A stretch of DNA of 64,000 nt, from positions 132,841,060-132,905,059 of the forward strand of contig JAHLJT010004567.1 of NCBI GenBank assembly GCA_031308135.1, written 5' to 3'. This document shows positions 36,001 to 46,040 of this stretch, piece by piece. Within the stretch, counting starts at the first letter, position 1, and every line of letters starts with the position of its first letter. Under the pieces are notes generated by a model that saw nothing but the letters and a program-made list of their open reading frames with translations, did not search any database and was not told the origin of the DNA. This DNA is from Acheta domesticus (Eukaryota; Arthropoda; Insecta; Orthoptera; Gryllidae). The position numbers and the translations under genes are program-made.

Positions 36001-36814
36001 CTTCTTTGATCTGGAAGGGCAAGACATGTTCATTTATATATTGGATAATTTGGGTGAGCCTGTCCTTTCTATTGATGTTGAGTTTAGGAATTCTGGGGCG
36101 AAGTGTTGGATCTAATCCTGAGTACTTGAGAAAAAGTTCCTGGTATATATCAATTATGTCTGACAGGTTATCTTCCTTGGCACCTGCTGTTGATGGATCC
36201 TGATCTGCTTCATCTAATTGGGTTGAATTTGGAACTACGTGTGAATCTGCGATAGTTTGTGTCAAGGGACACCCATTGTTGGAGGAAGAAATTTCTTCTG
36301 CTACTTCCTGTTTAATTTGTTCCAACCTTACTTTTGGGATTAGATTGTTTGTAAGTATAGCTCTTTTCTGATCTACAAGCCTTTGTTCTGTGACGACAAT
36401 ATGGGGAAACTTCTCTCTAAATTCAGCATGCAGAGATTGTCTGTATCCAGTCATTTCTGTTTCTAAACGTGTGGCTCTGTAGTAGACGCGCATTATATAC
36501 TCATTTAAGTTACTCGTCCACTTCATACGTTGCCTCACTTTCCCTGCTTTGGTGGTTGCGAGCAGCTGCTCGAGCAAAACACTGTCGGCAGGTGAAGCCA
36601 CAGATTGCGGGTTGCTTCTTTGGGATTCGGCTGTAGTTTGTTCGGGTGACCCGGTAGGCGCCCGCCTGTTCAGCGTCCTACCTCCGGTGGCTCGCATGCT
36701 GTCACGGCCGGCACCGGCTCCAGACGTGCCCCGGCGCTCCCCGGGCAGCGGCTCTTTTTCCGAGGCCTTACGACTTCTTAAACGTCTCTCCATTTCAGAA
36801 TGGGTGATTGCCAT
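33096..36814 (-). pseudogene. Reverse transcriptase/restriction-like endonuclease of element A, one frameshift
   Basis: The ATG at 36814 is the first in frame after a TAG; the frame then opens for 540 codons to about 35310, where the sequence ...HNWK continues in another frame as PGPEHVQNFWYK. One missing base explains the change, and the second frame runs to the TGA at 33096. Order: Myb-like/DNA-binding block (MKWTSNLNEYIMRVYYRATR, about residue 96 from the ATG), a basic coiled region, and reverse transcriptase with YRPITCL, motif A AYIDYKKAFDSVPH, motif B GIFQGDSLSPL and YMDD (218-221 of the second frame). A CCHC finger (C522, C525, H534, C539), RPD (607-609) and YLIDITIP of the endonuclease follow. 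The total of about 1,240 residues suits the clade. The lone lesion suggests recent insertion, or a sequencing error in an active copy. Confidence 0.9.
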
Positions 36815-37145
36815 TGCCCCTAGCACCTTTGGAGTCGGTGACAATTGCTCATCTTCCACGTGGCACAGTTGTTCTTGCTAACACGTAGGGTTGGACTTAA
36901 GAAGACTTGCAGAAAGAGGGGGAGGGGAAAAGGGAGTATTATGGGAATAGGGGGAGGTCTTGGGGGGGATGTATGAGGAAAGGAAACGACTTGAGAGGAC
37001 AATTTAGGATAGGGGCAGGAGAGATAATGAGAGACGGATAACTTTCACAGGTAAGGGACAGCGGACAGCTGCTCCGGTTAGTCGCCTCTTACGACAGGGG
37101 GAGATTCCGTGGTGCTATCTACTAAACCCCCGGTCACCACACGGG
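36815..37145 (-). promoter_or_regulatory. 5' leader of element A with a possible pseudoknot
   Basis: On the minus strand the leader begins ACCCCGTGTGGTGACCGGGG. CCCCG can pair with CGGGG, while GTGGTG in that loop can pair with CACCAC about 20 bases further on. That gives a pseudoknot at the very 5' end. Some R2-group and other LINEs begin with an HDV-like self-cleaving ribozyme built on a double pseudoknot. Whether this fold is one is unproven. A pyrimidine-rich stretch follows up to the coding region. Confidence 0.4.
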
Positions 37146-37153
37146 GTTTATTA

Positions 37154-37186
<33 letters not shown>
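37146..37186 (+). repeat. (TTA)n microsatellite
   Basis: TTATTATTGTTATTATTATT-type tract between the 5' end of element A and a small MITE. Confidence 0.9.
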
Positions 37187-37768
37187 GACCGCGGACCATC
37201 ATGCAATTGCATATTTTTACTGATTGTGCATATGGAAGGGAATGTATATAACTTTACCTATCACCAAAAATAAAACAAAAAGAGGTCATTAATGAAGAAA
37301 GCACAGTGAGTGACAATCTCATGGTACATCAATGAATAGGCGATTGAACTGGAACCCGGAGGAGAACGCCCGAAGACATTTTGTGATCGAGAAGAGAATC
37401 GCGTAGTGAAAATAATAAAGAAAGACCCTCGTATTAATACACAAACAATTCCTCCACAGTTATAAATTGGCATAGGCTAAGGAGGTTCAATTTCCATAGC
37501 CGCGTTGTCAGAAGAAAGCCACTTGTAAGTTGAAAGAGAAATACCCGAAAAGATCTGATTTCGATCCACTTCTCCACAAAAACCTGAAATATATGCACTT
37601 AAATATACCGCATACATTAAAATACGTAGTTAAACTAATAAATTGCACTCATGGAAAATAAAAAAGGGTAGATTTGTTTTATTTTTGGTGAGAGGTAAAG
37701 TTATGTACATTTCTTTTCGATATGCACAGTCAGTAAAAATATGCAATTGCATGAAGTTCCGCGGTATA
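37187..37768. mobile_element. MITE with ~95-bp terminal inverted repeats
   Basis: The left end reads ACCGCGGACCATCATGCAAT and the right end, on the minus strand, ACCGCGGAACTTCATGCAAT. The inverted match continues through GCATATTTTTACTGA and AAAATAAAACAAA, about 95 bp in all. The element sits inside TTA/TAA repeat DNA on both sides. Internal sequence has no transposase. The target duplication cannot be told from the repeat. Confidence 0.75.
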
Positions 37769-37779
37769 ATAATAATAAT

Positions 37780-38391
37780 AATAATAATAATTATAATAAT
37801 AAAATTATGATAATCATAACAATAACACTCACCAACAAAAAAATTAATAATTTGCTTATATTAGGTCTTATAATTTGAAATAAAATGCATTTTAAATCAG
37901 TAAAATCTAGTGGAAGTAAATATTGTGCAATTTAAGTAAAGAGTACCATATGAACCCATTGCAGTCCCATGTTTAAACTTTCACCATCTGTTTGGAAACA
38001 TATACGGATTATTTTAGAATTTTTTTCAATTTTTTTGAAGATGAGAATTTTGAAAAAACTCAAAATCAAAATTTTAAATTCAAATTTGAAAAACTTTTGA
38101 ACCCAACCCCTATTGAGTTGCATATCATATGAAAGGCCATAAAGAAAGCTGCACAATGACACCTGTTCCAGCTATCTTAATTTGTAGAGGTTCTACATCA
38201 ATTTAAATTGTTTCGGGAACCCAATTTCGTAAAATTTTACATTGCTGTATTTTACAAACGGGTGGAAATATTTTACTCAAAATTTGTAGTATTCTTATTC
38301 TTTATTCATACTATCTATGTGTCAAAATTCATCTGAATCTTAGATGGCAATGTAAAATGACTGTGTTGATTTCATATGGAATGACCCAGTG
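37780..38391 (-). repeat. 0.6-kb interspersed repeat, copy 2, inverted
   Basis: Reverse-complement counterpart of 28365-28976. Its TAA-rich tail (37766-37800) faces the MITE and its CACTGGGTCATTCCATATGA end faces 38391. Confidence 0.8.
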
Positions 38392-40620
38392 AATATTGAT
38401 TAAATCCTTTCTATGCGTACTTAGATTAATAGAGAGGAAGAAAAAATGTGAAACAAATCTTGTCACATATTTACATAGTATTTTGCTCTATATGTTTATG
38501 AAATTAATCCAAACATGTAGGGCCATTTGAAGATGTCTTTGAAGCATCATGTCAAATACCCACAAATATCCATTTCAAATTCAAAAGACTGCGTCTTCTG
38601 CTACATTAATTGGGATATATCAATTTTGGGTAAAATCCAACTTAAGGTTTAGTTGCTAATGTTGTTCATACAATAACAAAAATTATCCTCTTTTTCTGTA
38701 TCAGGGTGCAATATGAAATTTTATGCTAAAAAGTACGGATGTATTATGCGAGAAAGTAAAGTAGTTGCTGTATTTAATGAAAATTTCTGTTGTAATTAAT
38801 AAAACATGTTTAATAACACGTACTTTTAATAATTTATTAAAATAACTGAATGCGTGGTTTTCCACATTTTTAAACGCCAATTAGAGCTGATATTATGGGA
38901 TTCTTACAATTGTTTTCTCTCAAAAGTATGTAATGTTTTAAATTAAATATTTGAAACATAGAGAAACCATTTCAAAACAATACTTTGTTTATACGTTTTT
39001 TGTCTGAATGAAGTACATAATTTAGAGTTAATGAAATAGCATTGTAAAAAAGAAGGAAATATATTTTCGAACCCTCCCTCCTATTCACAATATTGGTACC
39101 ATGATGAAGTTAGTAGCGTACAATTCAAAGCTACTAAATTTCAGTACACAATTTTAGAGAATACTGTAATAATTCTAGTATTCGAGACATTTCCCAGAAA
39201 CAAGTGTGGACATGGAATAAATAATTCACCCTCTATAGTCTGTTATGTAAACAAAGTGCGGCAGAAATCGATATAAACACGACAAAAGAGCATCGCGTTG
39301 TAGAAAATGGATTTGACAATTTTGGAATTTTCGGGGTTCTGTAAAATTGAACAGAAACGGTGACCATTTTGGTAGATGAAGGAAAATTAAAGGAACATTA
39401 TAAAGTTTATTTGAACGTGATCGGTTGACGGGTTCTCTTAATATTGCAAGAAAACGAGTTCGGGAAAAAGCTACTCGAACATTCCAAAGCATCACACCAT
39501 GAATTATTAAGATTTCGAAAAGAAAACGCTAAATAAACAACGAGAGACGATGGGAGTCATCGTAAGATGAGCTCAGCAAAATTTATAACTAGGTTTAATA
39601 ATTTATAGAACACTGGAAAGGTGGAAATAAATAAATATTAAAAGAGGATGATATGATAAAACAAGCGACGAAGTGTTTGTAGAATGTCGAGAGGGAAATT
39701 CGTGATTTTCGGCCTGAAATATCTTGAAAACGGCAGTTTCGACAAAATAATCCTGACATTGGGCACAAACTAGAACGAATGAACCCGAAACTAGTTCAAA
39801 ACATCAAATATTAGACATTTTACAAAATTTTACGGTGACGACAATGGAAAAAAGCGAAAGGAAGTTCGCCGGCATTTTTTAAAAACAGAGGTATCATGTT
39901 AAATCGACGCGATTTTGGAAGAGAGTTCGGTTTGTTGAGTTGTCGAGGCAACATCGAATCCATGTCCGTCAGATTGATAAATTTTTAATTATTCGGACTT
40001 AGACATTTTCTTGGTGCTGGGTTGAGCAGTTGATAAATGTGAACATTTGTGAGGCGGTATTGTTTTCTTTCAAAGAAGAAAGAAGAAGTATATTTTCTCT
40101 GTGATTTTTCGACGGAAATGTTTTAACAATTTTATTTAAAAAATTCTGGAGGAGTTTATTTTGAGGAAGACCGGCCCGTGCAAGACATCGACGTGCAAGA
40201 CGGCGGTGCACGCGAGTGGACGCGTGCAAATCAACCGAACTGGCAACGGCGCTGCTCTTCACAACAAACAGGAAAGTGGCGCATCTGCGAACACTCGCGA
40301 CGCTACTAATTGAACCAAATCTGATTTCGCGACACCCAGAAACGATATAAATATTTATGGAAACTAGAGAATTTGCGAATTCAAAGTAAAGTTAATACAA
40401 AATAAGAACCATTCAGTCAGTATTGTATAAAGTTAATAAATTTTCATTTTTGCATTGTTGTAAGAATAAATACGTACGTGCGGAAATTTTTAGAATAATA
40501 TTAAATTCATTTGGCATAAAAGGAATTCCTCTTTGGTATTTGATTTACGATCAGCTGATTGAGGTTAATTATGTTTTGGTATTACAACTAATTGTGAGTT
40601 ATTAAAAAAAATGGAAACAT
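38392..40620. other. Intergenic, mostly AT-rich
   Basis: No gene recognised. The stretch 39230-39990 has fewer stops in places (a frame reading DRLTGSLNIARKRVREKATR near 39420) and might be a very old transposase or other remnant, but I cannot assign it. Confidence 0.35.
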
Positions 40621-40730
40621 AACAATTATGGTATCGAAGGCTTCCGCGGCCAGAGTCAAAACGTCGGTCGGTCGAAACGTCGGCACCTCAGCCTTCGACG
40701 CGGCGTCACCCGGACAACCTAGATCATAAC
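40621..40730. mobile_element. Possible Penelope-like element terminus
   Basis: A short GC-rich block in AT-rich DNA contains TATCGAAGGCTTCCGCGGCC, two copies of an ACGTCGG phrase, GGTCGAAACGTCGGC and GCGGCGTCACCCGGACAACC. Phrases of this type (CGAAACGTCGG with CGGCGTCACCCGG) recur at arthropod retroelement ends, especially Penelope-like elements. No enzyme is encoded here. Confidence 0.3.
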
Positions 40731-41385
40731 AATTATGCCAAGCTTTAGCTGATGTCACTAGTTACATTGTTGCCGCAGCTAGAAAGAATAACCGAATTAA
40801 AGTTCTTGTTTTCATGTTTTGAAAAGAAAACCCAGTGTTCTTATTTCAGTATTTTGTTTCCCTGTGCATGCTGTTGTATTAAATGTTGTTTTCAGCTAGG
40901 TCCGTATGGAGGCATCCACAGCCCACGACCCAATAAATTTATGCAACGCCGGGATTTATAATAATGTTTTGGTATTAAAAGTAAGTGAGTAAGTAAAGAA
41001 TCCGTTGCATTGGCAACCCAATTTTGGGGAATAAACAGGGAAGATAGGAAATCCCGTTGCAATACTCTGAACAAAAATTACATTATTATATGATAATTCT
41101 TTCCAATATTTTTCATAAGATACTGCAAAAACTTGTATATATGTTTTTCACGTGTTAGAAGTTATACTAACCCAACGCCAGTATGATTTTAAATGTTCAT
41201 TTAGGGTTATAAGTAACTGGTGGCCATTTCGTTAATTGATTTGAACACTTTTTATAAAAGTGTTGGCAATAGAAAACTGCAAACTTCTAGGTCACTGACC
41301 TAATTAGTTGATCTCTAAAATTGTTTTATTTATTTCATTACATTTTTTAAATCTTTAAATCATTGCCAGCATAAATATGTTGAAA

Positions 41386-41388
<3 letters not shown>
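40731..41388. other. Intergenic
   Basis: AT-rich, nothing recognised. Confidence 0.4.

Positions 41389-41423
<35 letters not shown>
41389..41423 (+). repeat. (TG)n microsatellite
   Basis: Seventeen or so uninterrupted TG units. Confidence 0.95.
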
Positions 41424-41425
<2 letters not shown>

Positions 41426-41427
41426 TG

Positions 41428-42474
41428 TGACCGTACTTACCCTTGTCGGTTTCACGGGTGCACATAACATAAATTTTATGATTGTTTATTTTGGGCACAG
41501 GGGTTCTTTGAGGGGGATACTTTAATCATCATTATCAGAGTTCAAAGAATCTATCATCACAGAAACATAATTTATTAAAAGAAAAAAAACATCTTCACAT
41601 TAATAATATAATTTACATCATTGACCAGGTCGCAAATCCTTACTGAATACAAATTAAATGGTTTACACTACACATCTCCGGCTATTCCTATCATCTTTAC
41701 CTTTGTTATTTCCATTTATGAAACCTCCATTTCACATGCCATTCGTGAACCACTACAGACACTGTTGCTCTCCTTACTACTCAGTGAGCACCCTGAACCG
41801 GCATTTTATATTCGATTACCCATCTAGTCTTGTTCATAATTATTGTTACTTATCTGCCTTCCAGTATCGTCGTCTTCCACGCGGCGGGACCGCGTGTCCC
41901 GACTCGTTACCGAGAGGTGACCTTGGCGCCAACGATGTTCTGCCTGCCCGCACGTCGCCAACGGCCCGTTCTCGTACACCGGCGTCGTCTCACCACAATT
42001 TCCTTCTCCACACGACGAATTTACTGTCTCAGCTCACACGGCTCCACCATGTAATCCCGCACCCACACAGCTACACCGACTACCACTGAACAGCATCGCC
42101 CACGTGTCCGTGCAATGTTCTCTTCTCTTGTCAAATTTCGTGATTATTCCTTCCAAACACGTTTACCACAATCCTTACTTGCAATCATCATTAAGTCTAT
42201 CACAATTCTCCTTCCTTTAACACCAGCCGTCCCGATGATTCTCGATTTATCTGTACATTACCACCTCGCTCTCTTATCGCCATCACGCCTCTCTCCTCAC
42301 TGCTCGCTGTTCGCTCCCCAACTAACGCTTCCGCGCGGTCCGACCGACCAATTCCCCCCTTCCAGGCGCTCGTTCACGGCTCGGCCCGATTCATCCCGCA
42401 ACGATTCATCAACTCGCGCGCCACTTTTGAACTTTGTGGTGTGCCTAATATTTACGTTTTGACCAATACGGTCA
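41428..42474 (-). mobile_element. LTR-like block, possibly a solo LTR
   Basis: The block begins TGACCGTA and ends TACGGTCA, a perfect 8-bp TG...CA inverted end pair. On the minus strand a polyadenylation-like CAAAATAAACAATC lies about 60 bp before the 3' end, and the first half is CpG-rich, as in many LTRs. No clear target duplication is visible (TATTG against ATATA), so this may be a coincidence or an LTR whose flank was altered. Plus-strand frames of 115-143 codons within it are not recognisable proteins. Confidence 0.35.
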
Positions 42475-43525
42475 ATATATATACATATATACATATATCA
42501 AAGAATTCATTATTGGCTATAAAGCAAATTGTGAATGAAAATTTTCAACTAGGAAATGGTCTTAAAATAAGGAATTTGTCGAGTCTTCAAAGTATTAATA
42601 CAACAGAGTTTGGACATCGAAGAAGGTTGCCAAATAAGCTTTCAAAACACGATGAAGCAGAGAAGAATGAGGTAAACATTGTACATCTTAATTAACCTCA
42701 AATAGACCTCAAGTTCACAAGAACTCAAATAGAAAGAATGTCATGAATTCCGTGCAGTTCAGGAATGTTTATTTTAAGTGGGTTTCCATTTCTCTCTATT
42801 CTGTTTCTCTACGTGCCTTCGTCAACAATATCATTCGTTATGTAAAAAAAGCGCAAAAAATATCGCGGTGAATACAAAACAGCAAAACACTAATTCAAAG
42901 GGTTCGAACACCACAAAAGAATCTAGTGGCTTGCATTCAAACAGCCTGACGTTATGACGACAAACGAGCGAGAAATGGAGAAAACTGAGCACACAAAATG
43001 CGCACGTCAATTTTGGAACAATTCAAATCAATATCTACTTAGAAATATCAGTCGTAAGAATACCAATTCGTCCGTTTATTTCTTTAAACAGAGAGAAATT
43101 ATCTTTGATGCGAAGAGAATAAGAGTGGGAGCATTTGACGTTTTCTGCGCGATTTAAAATCATGAATTCAATATTAACTATCAGAAAATGTCTCATCACA
43201 CATATTAGTAGCTTACACATAACCAACAATATTCATTTGCTTATATTCAAAATTATTACCAATATAGTCTTAATAATTCTTAATATAAATATTAATATAT
43301 CAATTAAGTTGTTCTTTAATATAATTTTGTTTAACTTAAATTTTTGCAAAAAAATTGTAACAATTTCTTAAGCAGTTTTATATTTTATAAAGATGTTTTC
43401 ATTGATTGTTTCTCCCTTAATATAATGTGTCCGGGGTATCAGGGCCCCACACTCTTTAGCGTCAATCATAACAGACCTGAGGCATCAGATGTGGTCGATC
43501 CAACTCCCTAACTCACGTGTTCTGT

Positions 43526-43526
<1 letters not shown>
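42475..43526. other. Intergenic containing one copy of a duplicated repeat
   Basis: The segment 42572-42775 (GTCGAGTCTTCAAAGTATTA ... AGAAAGAATGTCATGAATTC) recurs in diverged form at 43905-44080. The rest is AT-rich with no gene recognised. Confidence 0.5.
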
Positions 43527-43568
<42 letters not shown>

Positions 43569-43584
43569 GTGGTGTGTGTGTGTG
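43527..43584 (+). repeat. (TG)n microsatellite, interrupted
   Basis: TG units with a GC and a GG interruption. The opposite-strand frame is a His/Thr repeat. Confidence 0.95.
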
Positions 43585-43904
43585 ATGCAATGATGTAGTA
43601 TGACCGGCTGCTCAGAAAGTTTGAGGACATGGCTTTGACTGGAAGGCATACCATGCGGTATGATTGAAAGAAGTGAGATTCAAAAACAATGGTTTTACTA
43701 AATTGAAATAAAAAATGACAGATTGGAATGATCTCAGAATGCATGATGAAATAATCGCTAGCGCATTCACGAACTATTTTATATTTAAATTTCAGTTTTG
43801 TGTCAATTAGACTATCCCTTCTTGGCTGCCGGATCGATAATTTCCTTTCCTTAGCCTATCTTCTCAGCAAGTAGACCGCAAAAGACAGTGTCAACAACGG
43901 CTGC

Positions 43905-44090
43905 TGATCGAGTCTTTAAAGTACCAACACAACTGAATGTGGACATCGAACAAGTTTGCCGAATATGCTTCCAAAACACGATGAAGTAGAGAAAGATGAG
44001 ATGATTACATAATAATTAACGTTCTCAAGACCTCCAATAGGAAAGAATGTCATAAATTCCGTGAAGAACGGGAAAGTTTTTTTTTTAATT
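43905..44090 (+). repeat. Diverged direct copy of 42572-42775
   Basis: Shared phrases in order: GAGTCTT(T/C)AAAGTA, ACATCGAA(C/G)AAG, TTCCAAAACACGATGAAG against TTTCAAAACACGATGAAG, then AGAAAGAATGTCAT and AATTCCGTG. Order and spacing are kept, so this is a true duplicate, not a short chance match. Its nature is unknown. Confidence 0.65.
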
Positions 44091-44470
44091 GGTCATCATG
44101 ACAGCGGCCGATTGGCTGCGCAGCAGCGTCCCATTGTCTCTTCCTATCGCAGTAGGTAGCGTACAGGAGGCGAGTTAGCGGCAAAACGCGTTCAATGCGT
44201 AACTAAAACGCACGCTAAGTTCGCGAGTACTTGCTCATTCTCTTAAATGAAGTTCAGGGCGAACTCCTAGACCACACACTGCCGGAGCCCTTTCCCGTTT
44301 CTAATTTAAATCTAAATCTAAATTTATATCTAATTTCAATCTTGCGGTGAAGCGGTCAACTCACGCGCCTGCACTATTACATGCCACGTGGCTGCAATGA
44401 AAGGCCGTGGGTGGCAGCGCCCAAATCCCTCGGACGTTCCCTTAGTAATAAATCCGTACTCTCTCCATCT
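44091..44470. other. Mixed-composition spacer
   Basis: It contains an inverted CCAAT box in GGCCGATTGGCTGCG near 44107 and an (AAATCT)n-like run at 44311-44335. No exon recognised. Confidence 0.35.
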
Positions 44471-44811
44471 GAATCAGTGAAAACGTCTGATTGACAGTGA
44501 CTATTCACCGATGGTGACAGTTATAACCCTGCCACTGACAATCAGTGAATTGAACTGAACAAATCAGTAAAAATCGGGTTCACTTTTTGAATCAGTGAAA
44601 CAATGACAACAGCAGCACGTGAACGATCTGAACGATCAGTGAGCGATGGTGGCGCGGTACGTTTCGCACTGACGACCAGTGAAATGCTGGCGGCCATTAT
44701 GAAAAGGTTCGCATATTTGCTGAGTGTTAGCGAAAATATACATTTCGACTGTAGATATCAGTGATTTCGGCTCTCGACTGATTGACGCAACGACAATTTC
44801 ACTGATTCAGA
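44471..44811. promoter_or_regulatory. Cluster of CAGTGA/TCACTG motifs
   Basis: At least nine copies of (A/T)TCAGTGA-like words on both strands lie within 340 bp (about 44471, 44494, 44533-44548, 44560, 44589, 44633, 44667-44682, 44757, 44799). Two are arranged as CACTGACNANCAGTGAA palindromic pairs. The spacing is irregular, so it is not a simple tandem repeat. A protein-binding array is one reading; a decayed repeat is another. Confidence 0.4.
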
Positions 44812-45652
44812 GAGTAGGAAGGAAGTTCTTCCTGAAGCTAATGCTGCCCGGACCCGAGGCGAAGGGGGCGCAACAACGCGAGTTTCTCGAGAATCGTAGG
44901 AACCAAACGCTTGCTCGGTGAAAAGACCGAAGGCTCCCGAGGAAACGTAACGCGTGAGTTGGGTTTATCCTCATCCACAGATCTTAGTATGAATGTAGGA
45001 GTGAATGAATAAACAAAATCAAGAAAACTGCAACAAGAATCCACAACAGAAAGTACGAAGAAACATGAATGTAAATCTTAGGTTGCCGACCAAAGCGCCG
45101 GCTTCATCCGCAGGTTAAGTTAGTAGTAAGTTAGTTGTTAAGCCCTCCTCTTTGCCGCAAAAGCCAACGAGCTGCGGCGCATGTATCCCCTACATGGCAT
45201 TAAACGGCCGCCTCGCCTGGACTACTAGCACGGGGAAAGTTATAAACAAGTTCATTCTCAAAAGTCGAGGTTCGTGTGTGGGATTTGCAATCCGATAATC
45301 ACAACTAGTTTGGTCAAAATTTGAGTTTTGGCCGTTTCGTGTCCGGCGTTCGGGTGGAAGTAGCGTCCCCGGCATGGCATTCCTCAGCATTTGGTTTACA
45401 GGCTTATTGAACGTCACTCGTTGTTCGAGAGCGTGCAGGCAACGCTCCCACATTCCGATGTGTCATAAAAGTCTCCTCGGTGGCCAACTGCACAATTCCT
45501 GGCGCGTTTTAGCGTACGCTGTTTCCAATGTTAAAATAAAATTTTACTTGTGCACGCCGCAAAATCGTTCGACATGGATGATTGTATTACAATACTAACA
45601 ATATTTTATGTTCATGCATTTTGTTCCAATTTTCATATCATTTTTTGTTAAT
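44812..45652. other. Intergenic
   Basis: A minus-strand frame at 45190-45453 (87 codons) is open and not obviously repetitive, but I cannot place it in a family. No other feature. Confidence 0.35.
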
Positions 45653-46040
45653 TGTTATGTTCATAAAATAAAGTCGAACATCAACTCAACAATTCTTTAT
45701 TTTATCTTCCATTACAATAGTACACAGCCTCTGCGTATACGGCGAGTCTCCTACTTCTTGCTCACGTGCATTTCCTAGGCACGGCTTCGCTCCCGTGCGT
45801 CTTCTGGCACGGCTTCTTTGACTCCGGGGCTGGCTAAGCATACGTGATCGGCTGAGACTGGCTGGTGTAGACTGGTCAGCTCTTGTTACTGCCTTTTGTA
45901 GTATGGGTGACGTCATGCTAATGAATCGCCCTACGCCTCCCTTTCTGGAGGTTGCACTTCTCGGCGCGGCGAGCCCCGAGACGCGCGCCGCCCCGCAGCG
46001 TAGCGCTCCAATTTAAAAGGCGCCGCCCCCGCACATAACA
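45653..46040 (-). mobile_element. Solo LTR with perfect target duplication
   Basis: The block is 388 bp. It starts TGTTATGT and ends ACATAACA, and the flanking 5 bp are identical on both sides (TTAAT at 45648-45652 and 46041-46045). On the minus strand it begins TGTTATGTGCGGGGGCGGCG, has a TTTTAAATT box near the start, and ends with a GATAAAATAAAG polyadenylation signal about 45 bp before ACATAACA. These are the marks of an LTR retrotransposon end. No internal region or second LTR is nearby, so it is what remains after recombination between two LTRs. A 5-bp duplication suits the Gypsy or BEL groups. Confidence 0.85.

Larger units (their letters stand above)
33021..37145 (-). mobile_element. 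R4/Dong-type retrotransposon A, nearly intact
   Basis: A near full-length non-LTR retrotransposon of about 4.1 kb. From the 5' end it has a 330-bp leader (36815-37145), one long coding region with a single visible frameshift, an 80-bp 3' UTR and a TAA tail. Both ends sit in TTA/TAA microsatellite (37146-37186 and 32991-33020). The order N-terminal DNA-binding region, reverse transcriptase, C-terminal CCHC plus restriction-like endonuclease is that of the R2/R4 group. Bombyx Dong, an R4-clade element, is known to insert into TAA repeats, and the target seen here agrees. Confidence 0.9.

Noticed and set aside
39226..39495. 89-codon minus-strand frame and plus-strand transposase-like words nearby
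   Set aside because: Resemblance to a helix-turn-helix is too weak to call, and stops interrupt on both sides.
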